From Anseranas semipalmata (Eukaryota; Chordata; Aves; Anseriformes; Anseranatidae), in assembly GCA_013399115.1 (NCBI GenBank), contig VXAA01003849.1:4427-68426 (forward strand): DNA of 64,000 nt. The letters are read 5' to 3'. The notes below the pieces were generated by a model. That model was given only the letters and a program-made list of their open reading frames with translations, made no database searches and had not been told where the DNA came from. Of this stretch, positions 40,003 to 51,588 are shown piece after piece (the stretch's first letter is position 1; the number at the start of each line of letters is the position of its first letter). Both the position numbers and the translations under genes were made by a program.

Positions 40003-40029
40003 GGGGGGGGGGNNNNNNNNNGGGGGGGG
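40003..40029. repeat. poly(G) tract with an N gap
   Basis: G10 at 40003-40012, nine Ns at 40013-40021, then G8 at 40022-40029. A second unresolved G/C homopolymer. The plus strand is G-quadruplex-prone and the real length is unknown. ORFs passing through the Ns are artefacts. Confidence 0.9.
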
Positions 40030-41673
40030 CGATCTATTAGATTTGCCTTCAAGCCTCTCTGTCTGTTGGCCAACAAGATCTAGCAGAAGAGTAAAGTGTA
40101 GTGCAGAAAACAAGTGACTTCGGTTTCAGGGGGATGTGTTAAAGAATACACCCCAGGCTAAGAGTAGGATGGCAGCACAGACACCTCTGGAGCACTTAAA
40201 TGTTACAACTCCTGCCAAATGGGCCTAGTGGCTCTGCACACTGTGCAGTCTGCTTCCACTGCACTGGCCTTCCCGCTGCTCTCCAGCAATTACTTTATTT
40301 ATACTAAAGATGTTTTAAGAAATATGACAAGGAAAAAGTATTTATGATTTTCTGTTTCATAACTACATTCTGTATCATCTTTCTCACTTTTAATCATACC
40401 ATGTCACGTCTAGAAAGTTTGCGGCAGAGACTGTGTTTACAATCTTTTGTACAGTATTTTGCACACCTAGGGCACCTTATACAAAACTTACAAAAGGTTT
40501 ATTGTTGACATAAGCCACTGACTTGATATGCTGGTAGCATAGCTGCTCATGAAGTGAACACCTACTTTTTTTTCTTTTTAAAGTTAATAAAGGTCTTGTT
40601 TTGAGATGTCACATTTCATTCTTTCAACGTGAGGGTGGTGTGCTTATTCTTAACAGGGAGATATTTGGCAATAAACATGTAAGTTTTATTTTTATATGTT
40701 TTAATGCCACAATATGGAAACCCATATTTAATCAGATTATATCTTTTTTTTTTGGCATTTACTTACTATTCTAAACATTCTGAAATTGTATACATGTAGA
40801 CATTTCTGATTTTGAAAACACTTTGCATTCTTTGAGGTTTCCCAATTCCTACCAGAAAACATTACCCCACAGTCAACATTACAAAAGCTCTGTAGTGGGA
40901 AAAGTAAAACTACTGAATGTGAACCAAGGTCATACAGTGGCAATAAACTCCTCTTGGAAAAGGGAGTGGCTTCTATAAAGTCACAATGTAATGCAAAGAA
41001 TGTATTGGCAATGTGTTGAAAACATCTACCTGTGTGTTCATTTATTTGCTGCTGTTCCTGAGATTATGTGGTGAAAGTACAGTTTCAAGTATATATTGAT
41101 AAGCAACATTTTCCAGCAGTTAGTAAAAATCTCATACAAGTACTGACAGTTTAAATCCAGCTGTTATAGTGCAAATTAACTTTCTAGAGCACTTCTCTGA
41201 ATACATTTATAATCCATTATAATTTTAATTATAATATTAATATTTATTCTGTAATTCTATCTCTTAGAACTGTAATGTCATCAGCTCTTAGGAATTGGTA
41301 TGATGAATGAAAACAGAAGAGAAATAATACATGTATCAGACAGCATTTTACTACTCTGCTGCATCACTTTTAATGTTTCTCTAAGCAGTATGAGAAAAAT
41401 TGCCTCATATTTCCACTCAGGACCTCATAAATGGAAGTAAGAAAGCTCACTTATACCTGCCATCTACTCTGCAAGTAGAAATCTTCTTAGTAGACCAAGA
41501 CACTGCCTTCTCTCTTAACCCATAAGTATCTCACTGTGTCAAGTTGCTCTGTCTGCAATTACTCAGATGAAACATCAGTCTCTAATATTCAGTCCAGCTG
41601 TATTACCTCTCCAAGTAAGAAAATCTAGGAGTCACTAAGAAACATTCTTCTGCATGAGGAAAGTGGGAAGAAT
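40030..41673. other. unique AT-rich non-coding DNA
   Basis: No gene or transposon recognised. A T-run lies near 40744-40753. Confidence 0.5.
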
Positions 41674-41841
41674 AGGGAAGAAAAAAAAAAGAAAGAAAGA
41701 AAAAGAAAGAGAAATTCAGAATGGGAGTAAAATAAGCTAGAGTTGTGTGAGGATCAGTGAGAATAAAAACAGATTACAGCAGACAAAATAAGAGGAGGCA
41801 ATAAACTGAAAAGGAAGAGAAAGAAGAAAAGAGGAGAAAAA
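41674..41841 (+). repeat. polypurine (GA-rich) tracts
   Basis: Two uninterrupted purine runs, 41 bases (41674-41714) and 34 bases (41808-41841), lie within a generally purine-rich 200-bp stretch of GAAA and GAGGA words. Long polypurine-polypyrimidine DNA can form triplex (H-DNA) structures and is mutable. The stretch ends about 200 bp before a CR1 insertion. Confidence 0.85.
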
Positions 41842-42049
41842 TGAGATTTACAAAAAGAAAAAACAATGCCAATAGTTGGAAATTTACATGAATAGAGGCA
41901 AAATTAACAAGAAAGAGAGGAAGAAGTATTTTATGTTCTCTTCCGTCCATTTCATATTCTCTTCTTTAAATTGGAAGTTGGTAAAAAGAAAAATGCATAA
42001 GCAATCAAGCAATAAATTATTCTGCTTTGAAATATTTTCCTCCAGATCA

Positions 42050-42513
42050 TAAGGAGGCCTTGCACCTGGGCCAGGGCAATCCCAAGCACAAATACAGGCT
42101 GGGTGGAGAATGGATTTAGTCCTCCTCATCCCTGAGGAGAAGGACCTGGGGGTGTTGGCTGATGAGAAGCTCAACATGATCTGGCAACATGTACTTGCAG
42201 CCCAGAAAGCCAACCGTATCCTGGGCTGCACCAAAAGAACCTGTGTTCTCATGAGAGTACTGCGTTCAGCTTTAAACTAAAAGAGGGTAGATTTAGATTA
42301 GGTATAAGGAAGAAAATCTTTACTCAGAGGGTGGTGAGGCACTGGAACAGGTTGCCCAGAGAAGCTGTGGGTACCCCTGGAAGTGTTCAAGGCCAGGCTG
42401 GATGTGGCACTGGGCAACCTGTTCTCGTGGGATGTGTCCCTGCACATGGCTGGGGGGTGGAATTAAATGGTCTTTAAGGTCCCTTCCATCCAAAAGCATT
42501 CTATGATTCTATA
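42050..42513 (+). mobile_element. CR1 LINE, 5'-truncated and internally deleted
   Basis: It starts in the C-terminal part of CR1 ORF2 (block TGCACCTGGGCCAGGGCAAT; encoded words HLGQGNPKHKYRLG, then EEKDLGVLADEKLN), followed by AGCCCAGAAAGCCAACCGTA. Near 42240-42290 it jumps over most of the remaining ORF end (only CTGCGTTCAGC survives) into the 3' block AAGAGGGTAGATTTAGATTA. It then continues normally through the GGAACAGGTTGCCCAGAGAA and GGTCCCTTCC blocks to two terminal octamers, ATTCTATG and ATTCTATA (42498-42513). The well-preserved 3' end and octamers identify an avian-type CR1. It cannot encode a functional reverse transcriptase. Confidence 0.93.
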
Positions 42514-44484
42514 ATTGTTTGTCTTCAATATACTTTGAAAATATTCAGCAAAAATATTTAATTAATTTTCTAGTTAGTAAAGAAATGAAAAGTGTGTAAT
42601 ATTTAAAATAGTTCTTAATTTTAGTACACAGTACTTACCATTGATAATCAGTATTTAATCACAGCATTCAGCGCTTCACTAAACTATTTTCAAAGGAGCT
42701 AAAGTCTGAGATGATATGAACGATATGGACAAAATATGTATTTCCAGCCTCTGTGAATTTGTATTTGGACATTATTTTCTTCCCACTTCATTCTTCACCT
42801 CTCACCCACTCTGTCTTTACATCCCAAACAGAATTAAGTATTTCCTTGCCTTCCACCAGTTTTTCCACCAGATATCACAAATATGTCTTTTTATCCTTCT
42901 GATACTGTTGAAGAATTAAGACTCAAAGATTCAGAATAACATCTTGGATGTTTTTAGATTTTAGGAGTTCATGTCTCTTTCTAAGTCACTCCATGCTCTT
43001 ATCAATTGTAAACCTTCAGGAGCACAAGATGTTAGAAGCCCTTAGGGACTATTTATAGTCTTGTTTATTAACTGTATGATGGCTTGCAGCCTATCAACAC
43101 TTTTACCAAGTCTAGTCTAGTTCCTGTTGGTTATTTATTCATATAAATCTTAATCCTGTTTGAAATGTACTGAGCAAAATGTCTTAATAAAGACTTGTGA
43201 TGATAGGTTCCATCAGCTAATTTCATACCATATAAATAACTATTTTCTGCCAGGCCTGCTTTTATAGCCTTTATTATTGCCACTGAAAATACTCTTTTTC
43301 TTCTATAACAGTGGTAGGCTCTGCATCAATACTATTCTAAACTGTTTTGTTATATAAATCCAGTTATTTGTGACCTCTAATTGGGATATTTAAATAACTA
43401 TGGACAGCTTCATACATAAGTGCTTCACAATCTTTAAAGTATTTTCTGTTACACTCCTGGAAGTGTTATGTGTGGAAACTCTTTAATCTTTTAACCATTT
43501 GCAGAAGGAGAACCAAGACACCAAGATAATGGCTATACCATGTCAATCTGAATTGAACACACTTTCAACCATTCTCTGGCACTGCAACTGTGTAGAACAA
43601 AACAGCTTGTGTCCATATTTTTAATTTTTTTTTTTTGGTGGTGTCCCACAAAAACTTTCTTTTAGGAATGGTTCCCAAAGCAACCCCAGAAACTGATAAG
43701 AAAGATGCTAGTTATTACAGACCAGAAGCATGACAGGGAAGATTCAAATGCTGCCACGGGTTAAATGATCCAGATCCAGTGCCCCAGCACAGTCTATGAC
43801 CATGTTTAAAGTGTGCTAGTACAGCTTTAGCTGAAAAGAATAGGACACATCTTCACCTTGGACAGGACAGAATTTTATCCAAGACTGCAAACATGAGTAA
43901 GCTAACTTGAGAGAAAAAAAAATGAGGAAAAACAGTCTGTCGCTGTTGTTAAGAAAAATCCTTGTTTTTCCTTGTGATGAGGAGCATGAGCCCTGTTAAA
44001 AACAACCGAAGAGCATTTGGGTCCAATTGGTAAAATGGGTGCAAGCGAGAGAATTGGCTGGGAAACGAGGAGAATGGGAATGTGTTATTCCCTTCTCCCT
44101 GGTTTAAACGCCTCCTTGTATAGGAAGTGTGTAGCTGTTAAAATGAGAGCAACTCCTTCCTTCAGAAGGAGCTACAGTGCTTTAGCTGGAGCCACATCAA
44201 GTTGCTTGCTTTTGCTGAGTTTAACACAGCAGAGCTGAGTTGCTGTGTTCTTCTTTTTTGCTGTAAAAAGACTTTTTGGAACTATAAATCAAAAAAGCTG
44301 CACTATTTGGTAAGCTGGCTATCAGGAAGCATGAACAGCCTATATGACAGATTTTTTTAACTTCTATAATAATTTCAAACTATCTTGGTTTTATTCAGAT
44401 ATTGACTTAAAGCAGATTCAAGTTAAAGGCACATTTTCCCTGTTTTCTTAAAAGCAAAGACAAAACTTAGCACAGGTGAATTTG
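42514..44484. other. unique AT-rich non-coding DNA
   Basis: No gene recognised. A perfect CTATTTATAG (MEF2-type) lies at 43049-43058 and a T-run near 43628-43637. A short block near 43480-43520 loosely recalls an MIR core but is too weak to call. Confidence 0.5.
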
Positions 44485-44543
44485 TAGCCAATCTGAAAGC
44501 TGAACCTAGGACCCTAGCCACTAGACTACTGATCCTTCGTCAA
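44485..44543 (-). mobile_element. tRNA-like SINE head relic
   Basis: On the minus strand GGATCAGTAGTCTAGTGG is followed by CTAGGGTCCTAGGTTCAGC. TAGTCTAGTGG (plus 44518-44528) matches a pol III A box at every consensus position. GGTTCAGC (plus 44499-44506) is a partial B box. Only 11 bases separate them, so part of the tRNA body is missing. The 'gtctagtgg.tagg' start resembles tRNA-derived amniote SINEs (MIR/CORE-SINE type). It is not a functional tRNA. Confidence 0.4.
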
Positions 44544-45361
44544 TGCTTATATTCTACATTCCTCAAATAAATGATTCTAATAATTTGCTGCCTCATGAGA
44601 ATAAGCTCCTTTCTTGCCTCTGAGTGTATTTTCACATGTTACATGGGACAGACAGGTAACACTCAGGATACATTAAAACTGCATCAACTCTCATGTTATT
44701 CCTTTCTCATAAAGGTCAGACATTACTCCTGCAGGCTAAATACTTACCTTACACCTGACAGGAAACATCAAATAATATAAATATAAAATAATGTCAAGAA
44801 GATCTGCAGCAGGCCCAACAAAACCAGACAAGTTAATTAAAGTTAAAGAGAACGTTGAGAACCCCACTACAGAGCAGCTCTTTAGTTCTCAAAGACCAGC
44901 CATGTTGTGATCACAGGACTGCTCTAGATAGAAAGGTAATCTTAAAGCTACTTGGTCAAAGGAAAGATGCCTACTAACTTCGGTCATTTTTAGATTGCAA
45001 CTTTAAGTAAGATGGACCAGGAAGTCAAGTGGATCCCAGTACTGAGTCTTTGTACCTCACTTAAAAATGTTGCAACTCCCATTAAATGTAATGCATTGAG
45101 GACGTGGAACCTAGACCAATCTTCTACACAGAGACAGATTAACCACAGCTCCACTGAACAATAAAACAGATATTTCTGCTTTGTAGAGAAGCAAGGAGCA
45201 GTAGGATAGCTATGGACTTCATCTGAAAGCTGTGTGTTATTAAAAGGTTTGATATAGACATAGGCCATTTTCATTCCCATTCTGTTATTGAGTTTTGTCC
45301 TGAAACTAACAATTAAGAGAAATAAACTGAAGTGACCTGTCTCAATCATACTGACGATTTC
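44544..45361. other. unique non-coding DNA
   Basis: No recognised gene. The minus-strand ORF 44990-45349 (119 codons) matches no family I know. The stretch leads into two AATAAA motifs and an A20 run (next entry). Confidence 0.4.
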
Positions 45362-45400
45362 AATAAACTAATAAATGACCAAAAAAAAAAAAAAAAAAAA
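45362..45400 (+). other. AATAAA signals followed by A20
   Basis: AATAAA occurs at 45362-45367 and 45370-45375. After AATAAATGACC an uninterrupted A20 begins at 45381. That signal-to-A-tail distance (about 5-13 bases) is what a retroposed poly(A)+ RNA would leave, though a genuine signal usually sits somewhat further from the cleavage site. The preceding about 400 bp shows no protein I recognise and I see no clear target-site duplication. It could be a retrocopy of a non-coding RNA or 3' UTR, or chance in AT-rich DNA. Confidence 0.25.
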
Positions 45401-48139
45401 GCTTCTACTCTGGGGATATATGGGCACTATATAGTCATGCAAAATCACAAAGCAAATATGGTCCAATCACTTTTCCTTATGGTCAATTCATTCAAGTCAT
45501 GTTTCATTTGGGTTTTCACCACTAATAAGGCTATCTACCCCATGCTGCACAACTGGGACTTGGCAATGTGCTATATTGCCATCTGGTTTTGTTTATCATG
45601 GATTTTAACTATTAAACATTTATTAAAGACCTTATTGGTTAAGCCATTCTTCAATAATTGTGGTTATTATTTATTAATCATAATACATCTACATAATTAC
45701 TTAGGGCCTCATTCTGGTATCCTTACTCACACTGAGTAACAATTTACTCCATGATCTATCCCAATAAAACAAACCACACATCTTGCTAACTCTCATCACA
45801 GATTTGGGAAACAAAACTGGTTTTCCTGTGGTATTTGCACAGCGTGTATTAAGTTAAATGGTCACGTGCATGCACATATGCATGTGTGCGTTTCAGTTGT
45901 CTGAAGAGTTGTGTGAGGTTCTGATTAGCAATTTCAGTTTAGAGATGTTATGTTGCTAATTTTTCTGAGATAATGAATTAGCAGGAGGGGCACATCAAGA
46001 TCTGTCTCTGCTATGATTCAATCAGTGTTATTAAACCAAATTTTAAAAGGCAGGTAATGCTATGTTTCTTAAGATATTTTTAAGATATTTTTTCTGGTAT
46101 CTTACCTATTGCTGTCTTTGGCTAATTCATCATGCAGACTAAGATTCACAGCATTTTTTCAGACAGAACTGTACACTTTTGTATAACTTGGAGATATGAA
46201 GATCAGCTGGCTCACTTGTTTAAATTATCCAAGCTGAAGAGTGGAACCTGACATAAGATACATCTTAACTAATTTTAAGGAAATTGTGAGTGGGCCACTC
46301 AATAAGGAAATCAGGTGTGTAACCCAAAAAACATACTAAATCATTTGACTTAATATAATCATAAGATGAACAGCCTTCAAAGGTGTTTTTTTTACCATAC
46401 ATACAAGCTACTGAAAGTAAAGATAACAGCGTATGTGTTTAAGAGGAAAGGAGCCTGACATTGCACAGATTATCAAGGAAGAGATTATTTTGAGAAAACA
46501 GCATGTAACACAATTAAGAGCCCTTGAGAAACAAGACATCAAGTCTCTGCTTGCCATTTGTGAATGAGGAAGACATGCCGCAGTCCTAATGAGTCTGATC
46601 CAGACAAGAGATTAAATAACCCATTTTCTTACCTCAGGCTGGGAAAACTGTAAAGGCCAGAACATTTCAACATGTTTATGACATATTGGATTTGTGTTGT
46701 CATATATAGATGAGAACCTGCGGCATTAGAAAAAGGGCAAAAATAAGTTTGTTTTCCTACTCTCTTTCAGTTCTCAACAATGAAAATGATGCTAACACTC
46801 TTTATTTTTTATTTATTAAGTGATTTTGCTACTTTTAGCATTGGCTTAACAATTCCCTTACCAACAGAGCTTGCAAAATCCACCAAAAATACATTTTAAA
46901 AAGATAAATATGCAACTGAGTTAGACTCATTTGATCTTTGCATATTATTAACGTGTATATGAGCAGAGACTTAGGAAGGGATGTAAGCACATAATTGAAC
47001 TTGAAGAGGGTTTTCGGTACTCTCCAGGAAGCAAAGTGGGTGGAACTTTGTCTATATGCAAAAGAACTGTGACCTTTGATCACGGGGATTTTCTTAGGTG
47101 GAAATGAATTTAGCAGAAGCATTCTGAAATTAGAACAAGTAGATGCTGAGAATAATAGTTTGCCCTTTAAAACGTCCTTTTATTCCAGAAGCAAAATTAG
47201 TTTTCCTCTCCCCCCCCCCATATTCCACCAGGTCATTATTTAAAACCACTGTATGTGCTTCATTAAGATTAGAAGCTAGGTTTTCCTGTTGTGATTAACA
47301 CAGGTGGCAAAAGCAAAAATAAACAGAACATTCAGGGGCTATATGCATGTTTCCAGTGTATTTTAATTCATTTTCACCAGATGAAGAAGTCTTAATCACA
47401 AGCACAAGAAAACTTGCCTCAATAGAGCACAATACTCCAGTATTCAAATGTAATCATTTTATGGCAGCAGATTAACAAGTGTAGTATAAAAATATCATAA
47501 CAACAGAGTGTAAACAATCTCTTTGACTCTCTGTCACTTCTGATGTACTTCTGTGATACGTGTTACTTCAACAAGTTTGTTCTGCTCATTAAGCCATCTA
47601 ACGATCTAAATACCATCTGACCTTTATGAAAAAGTAGAGAGGATTTTTGGAAGGAAAAATTATGCAGTAACATCATGCACAGCTTTATACTGCTTTTGCA
47701 CATTTTACTTAAGTATCCTTTCTTTGAATCTTTTATTTTAGTTTCTACTAGCCATAACAAAGGACCATTCATTTACAGGACAGCTAATAAGAAATTCAGC
47801 TTTGAAATTCCATTGTAGCCCCTGAAATAGCTTCTCATCCTTTAATGACTAAGTGCAAGTTTAGTAGCTGCTGAGCATTTCTATAGGAAGATTTATGCAG
47901 TCCCATCTTCTCAATAATCTCTCAGGCTTGGCCAATGCACTATAACTTTCAGTCAAGCATGCTGGCTAGCATTATTGATAATGTAGTTGGGGTTCACTAA
48001 ATCATATTTTATATAGTTGAAAAGGTCATCAGAATTGAACTGATTCCAGTTCATGGGACTTTTAGGAGGCTACAGGGGATGGGGCTGTTTCTTTAGCCTT
48101 TAATGCTCTCTGTGTTTCAGTCTTACAGTCCATGTTAGA
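45401..48139. other. unique DNA with a possible old repeat and C-run
   Basis: 45700-45765 (GGGCCTCATTCTGGTATCC, TTACTCACACTGAGTAA) resembles old amniote palindromic repeats at low confidence. 45863-45891 is an alternating purine-pyrimidine tract (separate entry). TAAGATATTTT is tandemly duplicated near 46071-46093. C10 lies at 47210-47219. No gene recognised. Confidence 0.45.
45863..45891. other. alternating purine-pyrimidine tract (Z-DNA-prone)
   Basis: Twenty-nine consecutive bases alternate strictly, beginning CACGTGCATGCACATATG. It contains an E-box CACGTG (45863-45868) and two overlapping near-palindromes. Mixed rather than pure (CA)n sequence makes it slightly unusual for a simple repeat. 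Confidence 0.75.
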
Positions 48140-48275
48140 AGAGTGTCCCACTGCTAAGGGTAACAGTCTGGATTAGACAGTCCTTGTCTTGCATCCAGAT
48201 TCTCCATAGGCTTACAAGGTGACTTTGGGCAAGACTCTTTGACCCAGGCTGATCTTTTTTAACTTCAGGCTTCTT
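48140..48275 (+). mobile_element. MIR-like SINE relic
   Basis: ACAAGGTGACTTTGGGCAAG continuing as ACTCTTTGACCCAGGCTG parallels the CORE-SINE/MIR 3' block recalled as 'tgtgaccttgggcaagtcacttaacctctctgagcctcag'. The upstream CCAGATTCTCCATAGG fits the preceding region loosely. Ancient and diverged; boundaries are approximate. Confidence 0.45.
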
Positions 48276-48973
48276 TCTCCACTAGCAGTGTCCACCTTGT
48301 CTAGTCTTTAAGTGCAACCTGTATATGCTGTCCTGAGTTCCAGCTATGTCAGTGACAGCAGTCCAGAAGGCAGTCCGAGTACTAAAACTACTTAGGGACC
48401 TACTTCATGCTTTAATCCTCCACCTGACAAAAATAGAGAGTTGCAATCCCATTCTTTAAATACATGTTCTGAATACAAAACTGTAAATAACTTAGAGGTT
48501 AGGAAATGTAGTAATTAGAGTAATCACATAGCAGTAATAATGCTTACAAAATCCAGCTTTTGTTACAACATTTTCATATAGAGACATTTCTTGACCATTG
48601 ACTGAAAGAAAAAAAAAAATAGATTTTTGTCCTGCTTTGTCCTAAGCTTTTATTTAATTTTTGACAAATGCTATCTAAAATATAAATTACAGAAGGAGCA
48701 TTTACTCTGACGAGATGTCTTTTCACATATATATGTGTTATTTGCTATGAATATTTAGTTTAATCATAGCTGTTTTCTTTTCCAGGACAGTGTTTCTAAC
48801 ATATTATTTAGAGAGCATGCTCTGAAATGTCATGACCATTTAATTTGAACAGAAGAAGAGTAAAAAATAATACTGTGGTAAGCAGCTGAAATTCCCAACT
48901 ATGGTATGTTGTTGCACTCTATTATACATAAATTGTTGAAATCAATTAATTTAAAACTGTATTGTATTGCATA

Positions 48974-48990
48974 TACACCAGGGGGCAGAG
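48974..48990 (+). promoter_or_regulatory. CTCF-like motif
   Basis: TACACCAGGGGGCAGAG contains ACCAGGGGGCAG, a close match to the CTCF core (CCACCAGGGGGCGC / CCASYAGRKGGCRS). It stands out as a GC island in AT-rich DNA. Orientation is plus. Motif only; occupancy is unknown. Confidence 0.4.
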
Positions 48991-50533
48991 TAAAGGCCAC
49001 TTTTAACTTTGACATTTCCTTGCTTTGAGTGCACAATGCAACAGTACGGCTGAACAATGAGCATAAGGTTTTTTGCATTTAATAGAGTATTTATAATTCA
49101 AGTCAGCAGTAGCATCTTCCTAATTGCCTTATTGCCAGTTGTCATCAGATGTTAAGCTAAAGACAGAATGATGCATAACAGAAATGTGCTGCTGCAGTAA
49201 GATGGAACATAAATCACCCTTTGCTGTAACTTGACAACTCAACAGCCGACCATAAAGTACTTGCCTGTGCAGTACTCTGGCCAGGCCTGTCTCACCAGGG
49301 TGAAGATTGCAGGAGTCTTCCCAAAAACAGCAATACTTATTTTGAGAGAGGGAGAAGAACATGGGGAAAAAATTTAAAGCAACAATACTCCTTTCTGCAA
49401 TTGGGTGATTGCTGAAGTGTCATTTCCTTACTTGCTTCCAACTCAGTGGTTCATAATGCTTGGAGTGCTGGCCAAAGCATCCCACCTGATAGGGAGTCGA
49501 TAAGCTAAAATGATTGCAGCTGTTGAGACTAATAATGTAAAATCTACATTTCTAATCAAACTTATAATAGCCTCATGTTCAAATCAATGCACTTCTTTGC
49601 AACTATTCTTAAAATTATAATCCTCTTTAGAGAAAAAATGAAGTCAACTTCTCTTTCCTCTGTTGTACATTTTCATTTTTATAAAATTGATGTGAGTTAT
49701 TTAGTAAAGTAAATATGAATCTGACTGAAAAGGACTAGCTGAAACCAAAGGAAAAAAATCTTAAAATATTATTTAAAACGTTTAGTAAAGTGTTTGCCTA
49801 TTACTTTTAAAAGAACATTTATAAACCAGTAATTCTTCTAATACAAATACAAATCTTCTAATACAAATTGATTCTTCAAAAATGGCTGCCTTAAGCACTG
49901 AAGGAATAGAAGAGGACCTGTTTTTTAGATGATACAACTGGGATTTTCAGATTACAGCTGTTTATCTTCTCTGTCTTGTTGCTTAAAGCAAAATATTCTA
50001 TCTGAATGCACTTTATTTTAGGACTAGCATTTTAGTGCTCATAGCTCTTTCCAAATATTAGTATATGCTCTTCCATTCTTCTCCTGGAGAATTTAAAATT
50101 GAATCTGAACAATTGAAGGTGTTTCCTAGAGATACAATAGGTTAATTTTAATGTCATCACATTTTTATGATTACCCTAGTGTTTTCTAAGCTTTTGCTAA
50201 TGCAAATTGAACATTCTCAACATGACATTTTCCCTAACATACACCTGTTTGTTAGAGACACCTGGTCAATTATTTAATTGGCACAAATGGTATTCCAGTT
50301 AATATAAAAGAACATCTCTGCTGTCTACTGCCATGTTATATCAGGTATCATGTGTGAGAATTGGGAAGTTCTGCAAATATTTTGAAAATATTTGAAAGTA
50401 TTTGTAGAACTCCCCTCAGTCCTGCAAATATTTTGTCATACTTCATTTTACTATGAAAAGTGTTAGAAATTCTATAGGCAACACTAAAAAGATGACAAAC
50501 ATTTCATTATGTTTTATATGTGTGTGCACAGAT

Positions 50534-50548
50534 ACACACACACACACA
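50534..50548. repeat. short (AC)n microsatellite
   Basis: About seven AC units within TACACACA sequence. Ordinary simple repeat. Confidence 0.85.
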
Positions 50549-51588
50549 TAAATTTACCACAAATTTGAAACACTAAGTTTGAGGTGAAGCCCAGTATAAT
50601 CAATGGTAGTTTATGTATTTTTTTCATTTTCTTTATAACCAGACTTAGGTGATTCATTCCATCACAATATAGTCAGGTTCACGGAAAGAGTTGTCTTTTG
50701 TTTCTCTGTTGACAAGTTGTGTAAGAGGGGTAATTTCCATCACAAAATGTAAAAGAGGTTACATCAGAATCTCCCAAACTGTGTAAATGATTATCCTGCT
50801 GATCAGACCTCATAATAAATACTGATGGCTGTCCATTGAGAGTATAAGCTAAACTGAATAAGGTCTCCATGGGGCACAATTTAGAACAGTAAGGATGTCT
50901 GACACAATAAATGGTTGGCTGATTTGGAAAAAAGGTGCATGAGATCAGAAAGACAAATTAATTTGGCCTAGGTGAAAAGCCATTTTTTATGGCTCGTTAT
51001 TTTCTCTGTCCCCTATGTACAGCACACTTACACAGCTTTTGCCTTTCAAAAGTTTACAGAATTTCATAGGTTTAACAGAAAAGGTCAGGATTACATATCA
51101 ATAGACTTTGCACTACCGGTGAGTATACTATCATGAAAATTAAAACTGTGTGCGTATATGAATTTTTCTTTCCACGCAATCTTGTAGAAAACAAACACAG
51201 CAGCAGAAGGCAGTAGGAAAACTTCTCAGTCCCAAAGACTGTTGTATCTGACAACTTTTGCCTGACAGTTTTGTACAGAAATACAAAAGATGTTGAGATT
51301 CTGCATGATTAAATAAAAAAAAAAAAATGGATCTTCAAATAAATAATGTTTTTGCATTAAAATCGGGCAAAATTACTTCTTCCCTCCTTCCCCCAAAAAG
51401 GAAGGCTGTGTGTGAAGGGAGGTTCAGCATAAGATAACATTTATCTTGTTTCTTTCCCCAGAATGTTCAGAAGAATTATTTTATATTTCTGCTTGTTTAA
51501 ATATATAAACATGTGTTTGTGGGTTTTATTTAAACACAGATATCATATACACCTTTTTCTTACATCCTACATGGACCACATATTGAAA

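Larger units (their letters stand above)
48276..51588. other. unique AT-rich non-coding DNA
   Basis: No gene recognised. It contains a CTCF-like motif (48974-48990), a duplicated TCTTCTAATACAAAT near 49834-49868, and a short (AC)n at 50534-50548. Short ORFs look like chance. Confidence 0.5.

Noticed and set aside
39795..40113. ORFs across the poly(G)/N gap on both strands
   Set aside because: They contain undetermined residues from the gap and poly-G codons; assembly artefact.
41884..42252. 122-codon minus-strand ORF
   Set aside because: Antisense shadow of the plus-strand CR1 ORF2 remnant.
43470..43525. Possible MIR core (AACCATTTGCAGAAGGAGAA)
   Set aside because: Only a short stretch matches and flanks do not support it.
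44990..45349. 119-codon minus-strand ORF as a gene
   Set aside because: No recognised family; in AT-rich unique DNA, this length is plausible by chance.
45332..45739. 135-codon plus-strand ORF
   Set aside because: It reads straight through the A20 run (poly-lysine) and has no recognised homology.
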